Shown one piece after another: positions 1-12,625 of a stretch of 64,000 nucleotides of DNA. The notes under the pieces were generated by a model that had not been told where the DNA came from, did not search any database, and was given only the letters and a program-made list of their open reading frames with translations. The stretch covers positions 32,631,817-32,695,816 of the forward strand of contig CM060082.1 in assembly GCA_030533445.1 (NCBI GenBank). The letters run 5' to 3'. Made by a program: the position numbers and the translations under genes. Source of the stretch: Cyprinodon diabolis. Lineage: Eukaryota > Chordata > Actinopteri > Cyprinodontiformes > Cyprinodontidae. Numbering within the stretch: the first letter of the stretch is position 1; each line of letters begins with the position of its first letter.

Positions 1-3000
1 ACCTTCCTCTCAAATCCTCTGGCTTTATAAACAGCTGCATTGCCTCGATCTTAAAGAACAAGAAAAAAATCTCTACTTTTTGTCCGCCTCTACTATTTTT
101 ATCATCCACAGCATATTTAGTTTGATTGTTGGAATTAAACAGTGTAAATCGGTTGAGGATTAATATAAATTGCCTATTTCCCTAACATTTCTAATCTGCG
201 TTTGCAGGATACACATGATCTCCTCCTTTTATGTCATAATTTCCTACTTTTTCATAAACTTATCATCCTTAAAAAGTGACCATAATTCGGAAATCTCAGC
301 TGAAATTAGATTTAAAAGAACAAGTGCTTATGATCACTGCAGTTAAGGCAATTCTCTTTAACAGGGTGTGTAGAACATGTTCCAAAACTTTATGGTAGGT
401 TGGTAGTACAAATTTGTACTAGAAAAAAGATAATTGAAATTAGGTTGGAAATAATAAACCAAACAGCAACAAAGCACCCAGCTTTTAAGGTACAGCATAG
501 ATCTGCTTTTCTACTGCTCATCATAAAGATATTTCACCTTTTACATACTCTGAATCCTCTGAGACTACCTTAAAAGCTGTGTTTGAGAAAAGACAAAAAT
601 ACACCCTTGAGAGGTTTGAAAAAAAAAAAAAAATTACTTTAACATACTTTAAAAATTGGAGCTTCAGAATAACGCAATTAAATAAATGAGGGTTGATTAT
701 TTTCAAAGTTCTAATATGCATATTTTACTTTTTTTTTGTTTTATCCATTTCATCCATGCTGGGTTTTTATGTGCTCAGGTTTTGAAAGTAATTAAGCGCA
801 ATATAAAAGCAATATAATTCCTGTAGCAGAAGCAATAAAGTCTTTGGATTACAGGCCTATTGTGTAAACTGAGAAAACAATAAAATGCTGCTATAATGTT
901 CTGTGACTCAGTTAACAAATTCGTTCCTACATTTTTAAAGAGAAAACAAGAGATAACAAAGCTAAATTATGAACAGTATAACATGACACTCCTCATTCAT
1001 AGCAAATGTTTTATTCTAATTGCGCTACCTACCTTATTAGTCAGTTGAGTATGATGAAACAAAACACATATCTGTCAAATAGACTTAAAGGAAGAGCTGA
1101 AACACCTACTCATACTGCATAGAAGCCTTATAAAAGGCCTGTAATGCAGCACAAACAAATTTATTCTGATGTTACATCTTAAATTACATTACCTTAAATA
1201 TGAAGACAGCTATGACTTAACACCAGTATGCAACTCATAGTAATTAGCAAGGATAGTGTCAGCTTTGCACTAGAGAGTACCAAAACCAGTTAATTAGTAA
1301 TACTGAGGTTGTTTTGTCACATAAAAATACCCATTTAATAATTAGGCAGCAAAAAACAATAGTGAACAGATTATTTCCAACATGTTTTTAATCCATGCAT
1401 ACAGCAGCCCTAAAAAGACTGAGAAGAACAGCTTTGACTAAACACCACATACTTAGCTTTCAGTTCCCTTTAGAATGCAACTAACATACCTAAATCCAAA
1501 TTTTACATTACCAGAGTATTTACAGTATTATATTCATATCAAGGTGTCTCTTGCTGTCTTAATAATTAACTTACGATTTAGCTGTGCCCTTTTTAAATCA
1601 ACTAATGATCAGCTAATGGGTTTTCCAAGGGGCCCTCTAGCTTTAAATGAACATGACTCTGTTTAATTTGAAACAATTTACATTATTAAATGTTTACTAC
1701 ATTCCATTTTCATTATTATTCAGTATTATTTTCCATAATAGTAAATTGATTGGAACATTTGGCTTTAAATCGCAACATTAAGTAGGCCATGCATAATAAG
1801 CATAAATATAAACATATCAAAAAATAATGAATGCAATCTGTTTCAAAAATATTGATATTGGTATGTAATTTTTTTAGAATATTATCCAATATTCCAATAC
1901 AATCTGTAGAGTGCCCTAAGCATCTTCCTCCATTAGATTTACAAGGTCACTAACCTGTGTTTCCTTTCTGCAGAGTTTCCTGTGATAGACACCTTAGCCG
2001 CTGCTACTCCCATCCACCAGGTTTTAGATAAACACTTTTTGAATAATCCCACTGTCAGTCTTGCCTGAATATTGGGTCCTTTGTTCTGATTAGTGACAGC
2101 TACATACTCCATTATTCATTCTCTCCGCTTGTTTTTGACACAACATCTGGCCAGAACTTATTTCTTGCTGGGTGAAGCACTACTGTACTATGGGGTAGAA
2201 TTCAATAGCTTAGCCTTTTGTGGAAAAGCTCTTCTGGCGGGGTATGTAGAACCCTTAAAGCAACACTTGGTCCTTTAACCTTAGCTACAGGTTTTTTTTT
2301 TTTTGTTTTTTTTTTGTATGTTTGATAACATAACTCTTTTGATATACTGGATTCTATCTAAGAGTCTCAGAGGAAGGCTGAATATGGATGCCGCACTTTT
2401 GGCATTCTTTTACTCTTTTTACCTCTGAATTAATATCTTGCATATCAGACATAAAATCACAATGAAATCTATTAAAGTTTGTAATAATTGGGAAAAAATC
2501 CAAGAACTAATTTCAAAAGAAAGAAAAAAAAGGAAAAAAAAGACACCCTGTTCCAACCAAGCAACCAACAGATGCACAACACTCAGTGGCATAAGCCACA
2601 GACATCAAGATTTTATGCTATTAGACACAACACTAGCAGAGAGCACAAGATAAACTCTGTCTCTCTTGCTCTTCACTCCAGGCACTTTAGGCTGATCGCC
2701 TGAGGGAAGATGCGGAAAGTCTTCAAAAAAAACGGATTATCCAGACATAGCATGAGAGAGGTTGCCATCCTCCTGTAACCTATCTGCTATTGGAAAAAAT
2801 CTCCATGCAATCTTAGCTATTCTCTCACTTCAAAGTTCTCATTTCCTCGTGGAGGGCTGCATTTTTCTTTTGTGAAAAAAAAAAATAGAACATTAACCAG
2901 CATGGTTTTTAGAATGGAATCTTCAAACCAGTTACACCCAGCCTGTAGCATATAAATTCATCTATACAGCAAATTAGTAATTGTAACTGAGGATGGTTAA

Positions 3001-3741
3001 ACGTTTGTAACATCCCCAAATTTTCCATTTGAGCACCTGAGATATAAAAGAGACTTAAAAGGGTTGCAGACAACAGTGATATATGTTTTACAAACAGGTG
3101 AAATAATAAACATGTGTAATAATAAACACTACATTAACAGATATGCAGTATAAGGAACATTATATATAACATAATTTTTTACAAAATGAGAAAAAAAGTA
3201 AGTATACTTTAACCTCCCGTTCACTTTAATGATTAGTATAAAACAAAATTCCAGTATTAAAGGTATGCCAGATTTAAAAACATTAATTTATTTTTAAATA
3301 TCAAAATGACTGGCAGACAGTCTGCTTATTGTAATTGCTATTATATCAGAATATAAACCAGTACACAGTCTTGTCTATGTAAATCATTGTTCTTCACTGT
3401 CTTATCTTCCATAAGCTACTTTAACACAGTGAAAGAACCAGAGGGCCACTCTAGTTTATTAACATACACAAAACAGCAGAAAATGTGATTCAGTCTGCAG
3501 ATAGTCTTATAATTGTAAGTTTGAATGGATTCACTTTGATTTTCATCAACTGCATGAGATTTGCTGTGATCAGCTGCAAAGACCTGGTGCTAACACACAG
3601 CTTCCACATCCAGTGAAACCAACTGTACCAAAGATTCTGGTCAACTGTAGGAGGCATATGCGGCACAGACTGCAAGATTACAACATCCCACAATACGTAG
3701 AAAATAAAGCAGTTTCAAACATTTTCAAAGCCTCTTTTTGT
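1..3741. other. AT-rich noncoding stretch, no gene seen
   Basis: Both strands hold only short open frames with no recognisable domain and no convincing splice-flanked exon. There are A and T runs (for example near 614-633 and 2290-2316). It reads as intronic or intergenic DNA. Confidence 0.6.
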
Positions 3742-3949
3742 AAATGTATATCCCTTTACTGTGCCTCAATGGGAAAATTCATTCTCTGCATTTGACCCTT
3801 GGGGAGCAGTGGGCTGCCATTTTGGGCTGCCGGGGAGCAGTGTGGGGTTAAGGGTCTTGCTCAGGAGCCCAGAGTGCAGGCTGTCAGTATCAAACCGGGT
3901 ACTTAAAACCTTCTCAGAGCACAAGCGCACTGCTCTAACCCACTAGGCA
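3742..3949 (-). repeat. tRNA-derived SINE, near full length
   Basis: Read on the minus strand, the element starts with a tRNA-like head. The A-box-like TTAGAGCAGTGCGC lies at 3938-3925 and the B-box-like GGTTTGATAC at 3896-3887. A conserved body follows with the GAGCAAGACCCTTAACCCC and ACTGCTCCCC blocks typical of a widespread fish SINE, and a tail near 3750. The same body recurs at 18520-18706, and a second head copy lies at 4300-4397. Confidence 0.65.
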
Positions 3950-4299
3950 AACACTTATACCCCTTATACCTTGTGATCCTCAATAATTATCTCGCTTAAA
4001 CGGCAAAATTGCAAATAAGCGGCAGAGTTTGCTCATATGTGCCTGCAAAACACAGCTGGGCAAAACTTGGGAAATGATGAAACAGAGGAGTACCAAGTTT
4101 TCCCAGGCTGCAAAGAGTAAATAATTTAAACCTGTACTGCTCCTCCCCTCTCCTGCAGCTCAACCCTGCACTTGTTTGAAAAAAAAATTTATAGCATCTT
4201 GTTATATTTAAGTTGGCAAAACACAAGCACTCCATTTTATCGAAGCAGGAGAACTTATCATCAGTCTTATTAAGATAAATGATAATATAACTGGCAAAC

Positions 4300-4397
4300 T
4301 TTGAGCAGTAGGTCTGGTATATGTAGAAGCACAGGTACTACCAACCTTCTCAGAAAGAAATTGCACTGCTCTAACCACTAGGCCAACACTCCCCATA
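4300..4397 (-). repeat. tRNA-head fragment of the same SINE family
   Basis: The minus strand reads GGCCTAGTGGTTAGAGCAG, a clear A-box region, then a tRNA-like stretch with a degraded B box. The diagnostic body of the 3742-3949 copy is missing, so this is a truncated copy. Confidence 0.5.
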
Positions 4398-7300
4398 GGG
4401 AAGTGTTTTGTCATCCAAGGGAGACACTATTTTTTTTCCAAGAGTTTTTCACAATCTGTTGACTGAATTGATAATTTATCCACTGAATGACTGGTTGTCT
4501 CTTGGTGTTTATAGTTGCAAACTCTCACCAGTAGGAGCTGTTCACTTCGTTTATGGTGCTGAGGTATATACAAATGTTTGGCTGACAACTATTAGCTAGT
4601 GCCCGCCTTCCATAATACTCTTTAAGCCAATCGTAGACACGATAATCACAGTAGGATTCGTCTGCAGCTTCTTGATTGTTTTCATAAGAGAAACGGTCCC
4701 TATTTTAGCTAAAACCAAGTCAATTGCTAAATCGATAGGAGAGTCCACCAGTGTACCCATGTTTGTAATGATCCAGCAAAGCCCTTCTGATTGTCATCAT
4801 TCCTACATGTCCCGCCCCAAAAAACACTGCTGGCATGTCATTGTTACAAGACGGACGTCTTAGCAGGAGTCTTTTAAGATAGATTTCTTGTGAGACTGAA
4901 AACTCAGATCTTGCAGCGATCCAACTTGCAGAGCAAGGGTATTTACTGGTAGCTGCTGATGAGTAATGTGTTGAAGACCCCAGATCTAGAGGCTTCCTTC
5001 CAATGAATTGATCACATATCATCCTAAAAGTATAAAAAACATTTTTGTCTGGACTTATTTGACTGCTTAGCGACAGATTGATTTGAATAAGAGCAGCAAG
5101 AAATTTTTGGTTTTCAAGTCAGTAGATTTAACAGTCAGTAGTACATTAAAACTGAAATATGGCTGGAGTTGACGTCTGTCATGTCAGCCTTTTATTATTT
5201 GACACCAATGAGTAACAGAAATTTAAAAAATATATATTTTGCCACATTTTAATGTTATTTAGACTCTAATTACTATACACTAATTATTGTGTATTTCTAA
5301 AATGATACCATTTGTCATTCCTGTGTGACACAGCTTGAAAAAGCTTTAGGAAAACAAATAAAAGCGCTATTGTTGCACACACACCAAGTATCCCTTTGAA
5401 GTGTTTAAAGGGAGGTCTAAATTGTGCTAATATGCTGTGTCACATTTCAAAGACAAATTCTTATAATAATGGCTCACTGAAACACAGCCATTCGTGCACA
5501 TTAGGATACATTTCTAATGACACAAAGCTACTGTTTGAATGTAATACTTTCTCAAGTGAGCGTATTGACCCCGCAAGGATTTGAGGATTAAGGAAAGTTA
5601 TACCCATGTTGCACACAAACATAGACATAAAACTATTATTTACATAATGAAACCTAATTATTAGGCTGTGTTGTTTACAACGGACAGATGAGAAATACAA
5701 ATGACTTTTTACTTATATATGCCAGCCTGTAAAATGATTTAAAACCTGTAAATGCAATCTGATGGCTATCAATCCTACTGATTAAATTGAGACTCATATT
5801 TAATGCTTCTTTCCAGTTCCCAAGTTTTATAACAAGTAAAATAGATTTGACAGAAATGTGAGATAAGAAGAGTTTGAGATATATATCGTTACTTATTGGG
5901 TGCACCATTTCAGGATCCTCTGGTGCCTGAATATAATTCATTCCAAACATATGGCTAATAATGTTAATGTCAGCAGAATGAGGCAAAGCTTAGAAAATGA
6001 AGAAATAATAATTATAATTTTCATACCCAATTTCCCCAGCCAATCATTGCTGTCTTCTACAGGCTGCTCTGCCATTCAAGAATTATTCTCAATGTGTTGC
6101 GCATACGATTGTCTAGGATGATTGATAGCTCTAATTTACCTCCATGAAACATCTAATATGAAAGTCTGAATAATGCATAATTCAGTTAGCAGAACTGGGA
6201 GCCGGGAATGGTATATGGTGCATGCATGAGGCAAATTCACATTGACAAACATGCCAAGTGCATGACATGTTCTGATGCAAAAGGTGTTATGAAATGGGAT
6301 GGTGTGGATAAAAACAACCTGACCTGTTACTCTGTTGTAGATATTTTTAGTGCCTCTGAACAATTTAGAGATTGTGTGGGGTCATTTTTTTCCCAATGGA
6401 TAGATGGCCTTAAATGAAGAACAGCTTCATACAAAATGGCTTTGAAATCATGAAATTGTGATTGGGGAAAGATATATTCCAATTTTATAGTTTTTGTTTT
6501 GTCCTTTTATCTAGCTGGGGAATTAAATGTGAAAACTTGTCACCCTGACATATGTTATTCTGAGATGTGTTCTGATTAAATAAAATTCTGTATGTCTTAG
6601 AAACATCAGATTCTTAGAAACATCAGATTCTTTAAAAAAGCAAATAACTATTTTGTTTTAGATTCTGTTATAGAACAGGAGCTGCTGAGGTGGGTGTGGC
6701 TCCAGTCTTCTGTAGCCTCCGTGATTCACAAGGCTGGTCACAAACATCTGTGATCTGATGCCTGAGGCCTTTTTTGCAGGCTTTGAAAAAGACCCTATAG
6801 TGCAAGCCCTCAACAGAGACAGTAACATTGATTCTTTCAATCGATTCCCTTAACTATTCCTGCTTTAGCATTTCTCTCATTCATATTGCCATTTCAACCA
6901 AATATTTATTACAAAGTCTTCTATAGAAAATATAAATATGCAATAGCTTACTCTTAAAAGAAAAAAATATATATATAGATCTTTCAGAGTTTGCTGTGGA
7001 TACAGTCTGTGTGTACATGCCAATACACACATATGCATGGAGTTCAGTCAAGCAGCTGGGAAGCAGTGCGATGGTTGACCTAGATTGGGTGCTGGGTTTG
7101 AAGGCAGAAGAAACCATATGCATACAAAGTCAGAAATCTCTACACCAACAGTCTATGAAACCAAGGGAACAGACTGAAATAAACATGATGTTTTTTGCAG
7201 AGTTTAATAAGGCAGTAAGAATAACAAGACTGGAAACTGTCTTATTATTATTGTAGTAGAACATTCCAAATATATTGTCTGTACATCCAGGACACAATTA

Positions 7301-7794
7301 TTTGGCAATTTGACATGAATAACTAAACTTAAATACTCTTAATTCTTGGTGGTGCTTCCCTTGACTTTAATGAACCTTCCAACTCTGCTGATGATCCAGA
7401 AGATCAACAAAGACAAGTACGACCACTGGCGATAACAAATGCAATAACAAGTTGTGTATAGATAATGAATTCTCATAATCTAGTTTCATCACTTTTACTG
7501 GAAAGCTATTATATTCCTGGGCTTATTAACACATCTGAAATGATGCTGTCACCTCCCAAAGCCGCAGCTGTCGGCAGGAAGCCAGTTTACCACAGATTTC
7601 ACTCTCACTTTTCAAATCAAGGATGTGAGACACAGGAAGTTGAAGGAACTCAACCCCCACAACAATAAAGACGAATCAGATTAAACACTGTGCAAAAAAT
7701 CAAAACAACTTTATATTGCTGTGGAAGCCTGGAAATGTACCAGCAGCCTGCTGTGTAACCCCAACTTTTATTCAGGTTCTGCAGGGATCTCCTC
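4398..7794. other. Noncoding stretch, no gene seen
   Basis: No domain-bearing frame is visible. A short tandem duplication (TTAGAAACATCAGATTC twice) lies near 6598-6632. Parts of 5900-6420 are of mixed composition and might be conserved noncoding DNA, but one sequence alone cannot show that. Confidence 0.5.
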
Positions 7795-7850
7795 TCCACC
7801 CTCCCGCGGCACTCTCGAGGATAAAGCGGATGGATGGATAAATGAATGGG
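7795..7850 (+). repeat. 3' tail fragment of a GGAT-tailed SINE
   Basis: The block CCGCGGCACTCTCGAGGATA followed by AAGCGGATGGATGG matches the usual 3' end of the common fish SINE whose longer copy is at 54024-54382. No tRNA head is seen here. Confidence 0.45.
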
Positions 7851-8242
7851 CAGACGAGGCCAAGTGCTAAAGAGGATAAGAACTCCAGTTAACCAGGAAT
7901 TAAACAAGCAGACAGAGGATGAGAATGAGCCTGGAAACAAGAAACCAGGAGAGATTGTGGGAAGAAATCAAACATTAATTCTTAAGCCTCTTTTCTCTCT
8001 TTTCTCACTCTTCCCTTTTATCTTTTTCCACCTGTCAAAGTAACATCCATTTCAAAATGTCTTTTAAACAGTATTACACAATTTATTGATGTTGTTAAAA
8101 AGATTGGAATCTTGAAAAAGGGATCAAAAACTGTTAAGAATGCTTTTAAAAAAAGACACAGGATTAACATATTTTAAAGTTTTGTTTAAAACATATGTTG
8201 CAAATAGGACTCATGCAGTTTTTAAACCATTGAGATTTATTT

Positions 8243-8597
8243 AGGGCTGTAATTTAAGATTATTTTGATAATCGATTAATCTGTAGATTAGTTTTTCGAT
8301 TAATTGATTAGTAATCTGATAGCAAAAAGTTCCTTAAACCAGGTTAAACTACAACATTTCTACTTGAGAAGTTATGGGTAGAGCATATTGACAGAAAAAA
8401 ATGTTTGTTTTTTTATCTTAAACTCAAAATATATATATATATATTTTTCAAAATTTTAATATACAGGAATTACTGCTTTAAGTGGGTCACTCTCTCAGAA
8501 AAAGGCCTGTTTTAAAGTCTCTATACTTCAGTTAACTATTAATTGATTACTAAATTAGTTAATGATTATTTCGATAATCGCTTAATCATGATTATTC
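8243..8597 (+). repeat. AT-rich short DNA transposon, copy 1
   Basis: It opens with GATAATCGATTAATC-type sequence and closes with the inverted counterpart (GATTATTTCGATAATCGCTTAATC). The middle includes an (AT)n run near 8430-8442. A reverse-orientation copy with the same interior order lies at 32360-32690. The GATTAATCGATTA ends resemble non-autonomous hAT-like elements common in teleosts; the family name is inferred. Confidence 0.5.
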
Positions 8598-8600
8598 CAC

Positions 8601-9096
8601 TTAAAGCTACAGTGTGTAATTTTCAGCGACATCTAACGTCCAGACTGCAGACCGCAGCAACATGAACATCTCCCCCCCACCGCTTCTCCCCCCCAACAGT
8701 ACGGCGAGCGTTACGGGACAAAATGTCTTCCACGACGTCCGCATCACCTACCTTCTTAAGTGATGAGGTTTGTTTACATAGATAATTTTAATACTGCCAT
8801 CTATTGTTCAGTACCGTCTCAGTTCATCTCTCTCAACTTGCGGTAGTTACTTTCGAGCGTAATGGGCGATCTCGCAATCGCTAGTTTGTTGGCTCTGCGC
8901 TGCCGTAGCGCAAAGATGTCTGCCTCCATGGCTGCGAGACCTGCTCCTATGTAATTATAAATAACGAATTCTAAGGCAACGCAAATATTAAGGTTAAGTG
9001 GCTGAGCTCATAGATGATGATAAATAACATAGTTATGTATAATATATTACATTTCTGACTTTATATCCCTGTAATTATTACACACTGTAGCTTTAA
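8601..9096. mobile_element. 496-bp MITE with perfect 20-bp terminal inverted repeats
   Basis: The left end TTAAAGCTACAGTGTGTAAT (8601-8620) is the exact reverse complement of the right end at 9077-9096. The interior is GC-richer than its surroundings, with several CpGs, and encodes nothing recognisable. If the outer TTAA is a target duplication the element would be piggyBac-like; if only TA is duplicated it could be Tc1/mariner-like. The sequence fits both. It lies 3 bp from the AT-rich element ending at 8597. Confidence 0.75.
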
Positions 9097-12000
9097 ATGG
9101 AGTGTGGGTCCTTTTGCAATTTACCTAAAAATAACTTTAGGGCCAAAATAATTAACAAAATTCGTATTTTTAGTTCAAAATCAAAATATCCCATACATGT
9201 TGAGAATGAATAGCTAGCTAAAAACTGAGTGATTCTTCGACTTTAGTTACCTTTACAGCCTAAATCCAAAGACAAAAATGTATAAAAACAGAAATATATT
9301 CAGTCCTATTACCAGACACATAAACAATATTTATAATATTTTATTATCCGTACATGTGTGACAAAATTATTCAAAAAATTATATACTTGAGTCCTAGTAT
9401 TCTCTGGCATAGGTACATATTGAATCAAAATCCCCAAAATTTGCATGTAAAATGTTATTTTCAGTCACTAATATAAAAGCCTTGAGACCAACTGGCAGAA
9501 CAGAACTTATAATAACACAAAGCATGAGCTTAACCTTATTTTAGTAGCAAAAAAAGGCCAGTCCCCCTAAGCATGGCCATGCAATAATGTAGTGACTTTC
9601 TCTATAACTAATATAAACCCAAAATAGGTATATTGTAGTCTTATCTTATTAGAAGAGTAGGAACGAATAAATAAATCAGCTGCATGAGGGAAGGCTTCTA
9701 AGAGACTAAAGCAATTTACATTTCGCAGCTTTTTCAAATAGTTTCACATTTCAGAAACGCATTGTTTTTTGTTATTGATGTGACTTTGAGAAACTTTTTT
9801 ATGAAATAAAACACCATTTGGATGTAATATGGTCCTTAGGGGAAAAACAACCAAGGTTTGTTTTTAGTTTTTATCCTCTTTTCTTCAAAGAATCCATCAA
9901 CAAAGGTTTGTTCCCTGTCCTTGCTGGCAATGGCGCTGACAAACAGCAAAAAAAAAAAAAGGTCTATTAAAGCAGCTTTTAATCCAAAAACCATTTAAAA
10001 CCATTAGATTTTCATTTTACTAATGAAAAGTGTAGCACTTAGACAGAAAGTAAAGTTAATCACTTTTGTACAAAGAAATAATCAAATAATTCACTAGTCT
10101 TGACACATGATTATCAAGCAAGTGCTAATGGCGAAATTCTGCATCAGTATTCATTCATCCAAAATAACAGTGCAGTGCAGCTCTGGGTTAGGGCACTTTA
10201 GCAATTCACTATCCTGTGTTAATGTGAATATGAATACTTAAATACTAGAAATATTATGTTCTCGTTTTAGAAAAATAGATCATTCTGGCTTGTGCATTAA
10301 AGAAATAGCTAAATACAAAAGCTCAAGGCCTTTGATTCTGGTATCTGTTTCTACAGTGTATCCATGGTGATGAAAAAGGCCGGGCTTTTTCCCCAGCTGC
10401 ATTTTCTTTCCCCACTAATTTGTTTTCTCTCTAATACTATCTGATTTCTCCTTAAAGGATAAAAGTGAGAAGAGGTCTTTGACATAGCCAGGGCAAAGTG
10501 TTCAGATTAACTAAAACAAGCTTTGCACACAAGCAAAAGATAACTTATGGTCTATTACAAGTAGAATTTGTTTATCGTATTCAATACCTTCTTCTCAGGG
10601 TCCATTGTGTGATCATTGTGCACGTTTATATCTATGAAATGTCAGAATACATTACTCTTCAATCATTTCTCACTTATCCTGCCAACATTATCATTCAAGT
10701 GACTTTTGCAGAGGCCTAATCTGCTAAAGCCAAAGATGACAAGCATTCAGAGCAAACCTCAGCGAATGGAAAGGATAGTTTGACAAAAGTGAGGGAAGTG
10801 ATTCTAGAAGGAGGATAGCTACATTATATATCAAAAATGTGGACAGAAAAGGCGAGGGAAGATGAAACTATATGAAGGGAGACTTGGATGAGGAGCAAGG
10901 AGCATATGCTGTGGTTCATTTGATAACTTTGACCATAGCTTTCATAATGCGCTTTCCTGTATGTGGAGATATGACTGACATTCAAAGGGAATAAGAAGCA
11001 ACATTTACCTGGGTGTTATCTCTGAGACCGCAGACATGAGTCGACTTCTGATCTAATAAAACTCTGTGATGGCAAAAAGAAGATGAGAAGGGAAAAACAA
11101 CCGTAGAGTAAAATGGGTGGTCATTTCCTATCTGGATGGGTTTATTTTATTATTATTATTATGGCCTCTATTTTCTTAAAGGTTGAACATTGCTTACTTT
11201 TTCAACAATTCTTCAGGATATTTTGTCTTGTTTTGTTCTTACAAAAAGATAAACAACTAAAATCAGCCAAAAGCAGCAGATCAAAATAATCATGAGTAAA
11301 GGTACATGAGTAAAACAATCCTATTATGTTTTTTGGGGGTTTTTTGCTTTTTTTAATTTAAACAACAAAACAAGCAGTTTTTGAAGGCGCAAAAAATGTA
11401 TTCATATACATGAAACTAATGCCCAATGAGTGGTTTAAATCCATACTTTTCTGTGAATGTGTGGTAGAGATCACTCTTTTTCAACTTAATCGAAGTCAGG
11501 AGGTTCTCATGTCAGTGTTTGTAAACATGTTGTTCAACCTAATTGTACAATTTTTTATATTAAAAAAACTAAATGTCCACCTTATGAATTACACCACTGA
11601 TAGAATTCATAAAAGACCTAATTTTGAAATACAAATTGAAATACACCCAACTTCCTATTCAAACAATATTGTGAACATGCAGCTGCTTCAAAAGTTACTG
11701 AAAATCTGGCCGAACTGTTTCTACTCCCTCCTCTGTGACTATTTTCCATTTATGGTGCTCCCACAGCTTACCGCAATATAAAAATTTACAACTCCCATCC
11801 AGAGTAGTGGCCTCTGTCGGCTGTAAAACTCACCAGACGTAAAACATGTTATGTACTGTATAAAACCTGAGTGCTGGGGCTGTAAGGTGGCATGACAGGA
11901 TATCCCCCTGAGACCTGAAAAGGTGAGATTGGAGGTGTGGACATCAACACATCGGATCTCTAATATAGGCATTAACTGTCAAGACAGTTAATGCATATTT

Positions 12001-12439
12001 AATTCATGAGAAGTGGCAGCTTAAGCAGACACAGATCTACATCTCTTTTGCATAAAGCATTTCTAAGCTCTTTACTTTGACTTGAGTAATTATAACTGAA
12101 GTCTAACCTTAGACTAAAAGTACAGATAAGTATTCAGCTCCTGAATGGCCTTCATTCTGTATGACACATTTTCAAAAATGGTTTTGTGCATATCACAACT
12201 TTTGCAATTTTATATTTATTTGATACATTTCTGAATAGCTTTTTCACATTTGTCTGATACTGAATAACAAAAAAGCAGAGCGCTACTTTATTAAGGTAAG
12301 CTTTTGATATCAAAATTCAGAGTAATCGTTTGCAGATTATTGCCTATTGTCAACTTGAGAGTTAAATCAAGTCCAAACGTTTTATTGCAGCTGACTGATG
12401 AGGTCAAAAATCATATTTTAATTCTATCAACTAGTTTTT
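9097..12439. other. Noncoding stretch, no gene seen
   Basis: AT-rich DNA without a recognisable gene. A 123-codon open frame at 11410-11781 (+) has no family motif and ordinary AT-rich composition, so it is treated as chance. The stretch near 12120-12290 resembles degraded Tc1-like flanking sequence, in keeping with the remnant just downstream. Confidence 0.5.
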
Positions 12440-12625
12440 GTCGGATTAAAAATAACATCTATGTGCTGGAGTGGCCCAGCCAGAGTCATGACTTGAATCT
12501 AAATTAGAATCTGCAGACGGAGCTAAAGATTAGGGTGTTGGAAAGGAGGCCATCCAACCTCAAAGACGTAGAGCGGATCCCCAAAGTGAAGTTGTCAAAA
12601 TACCAGCAGAAAGAAAAGGTTGGAA
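12440..12625 (+). pseudogene. Tc1/mariner-like transposase remnant (C-terminal part)
   Basis: The plus strand encodes VLEWPSQSHDLNLN, which corresponds to the Tc1-family motif WPSQSPDLNPIE around the third catalytic acidic residue. After an in-frame stop come residues resembling the next part of the family pattern (ELKIRV, RRPSNLKD, VERIP). The Pro and Glu of the family motif are changed and no complete DDE domain remains. This is a dead fragment of a cut-and-paste DNA transposon. Terminal inverted repeats were not found. Confidence 0.7.

Noticed and set aside
11410..11781. 123-codon open frame as a gene
   Set aside because: No recognisable domain, no promoter or splice context, and AT-driven composition; single-exon genes of this kind are rare in fish.
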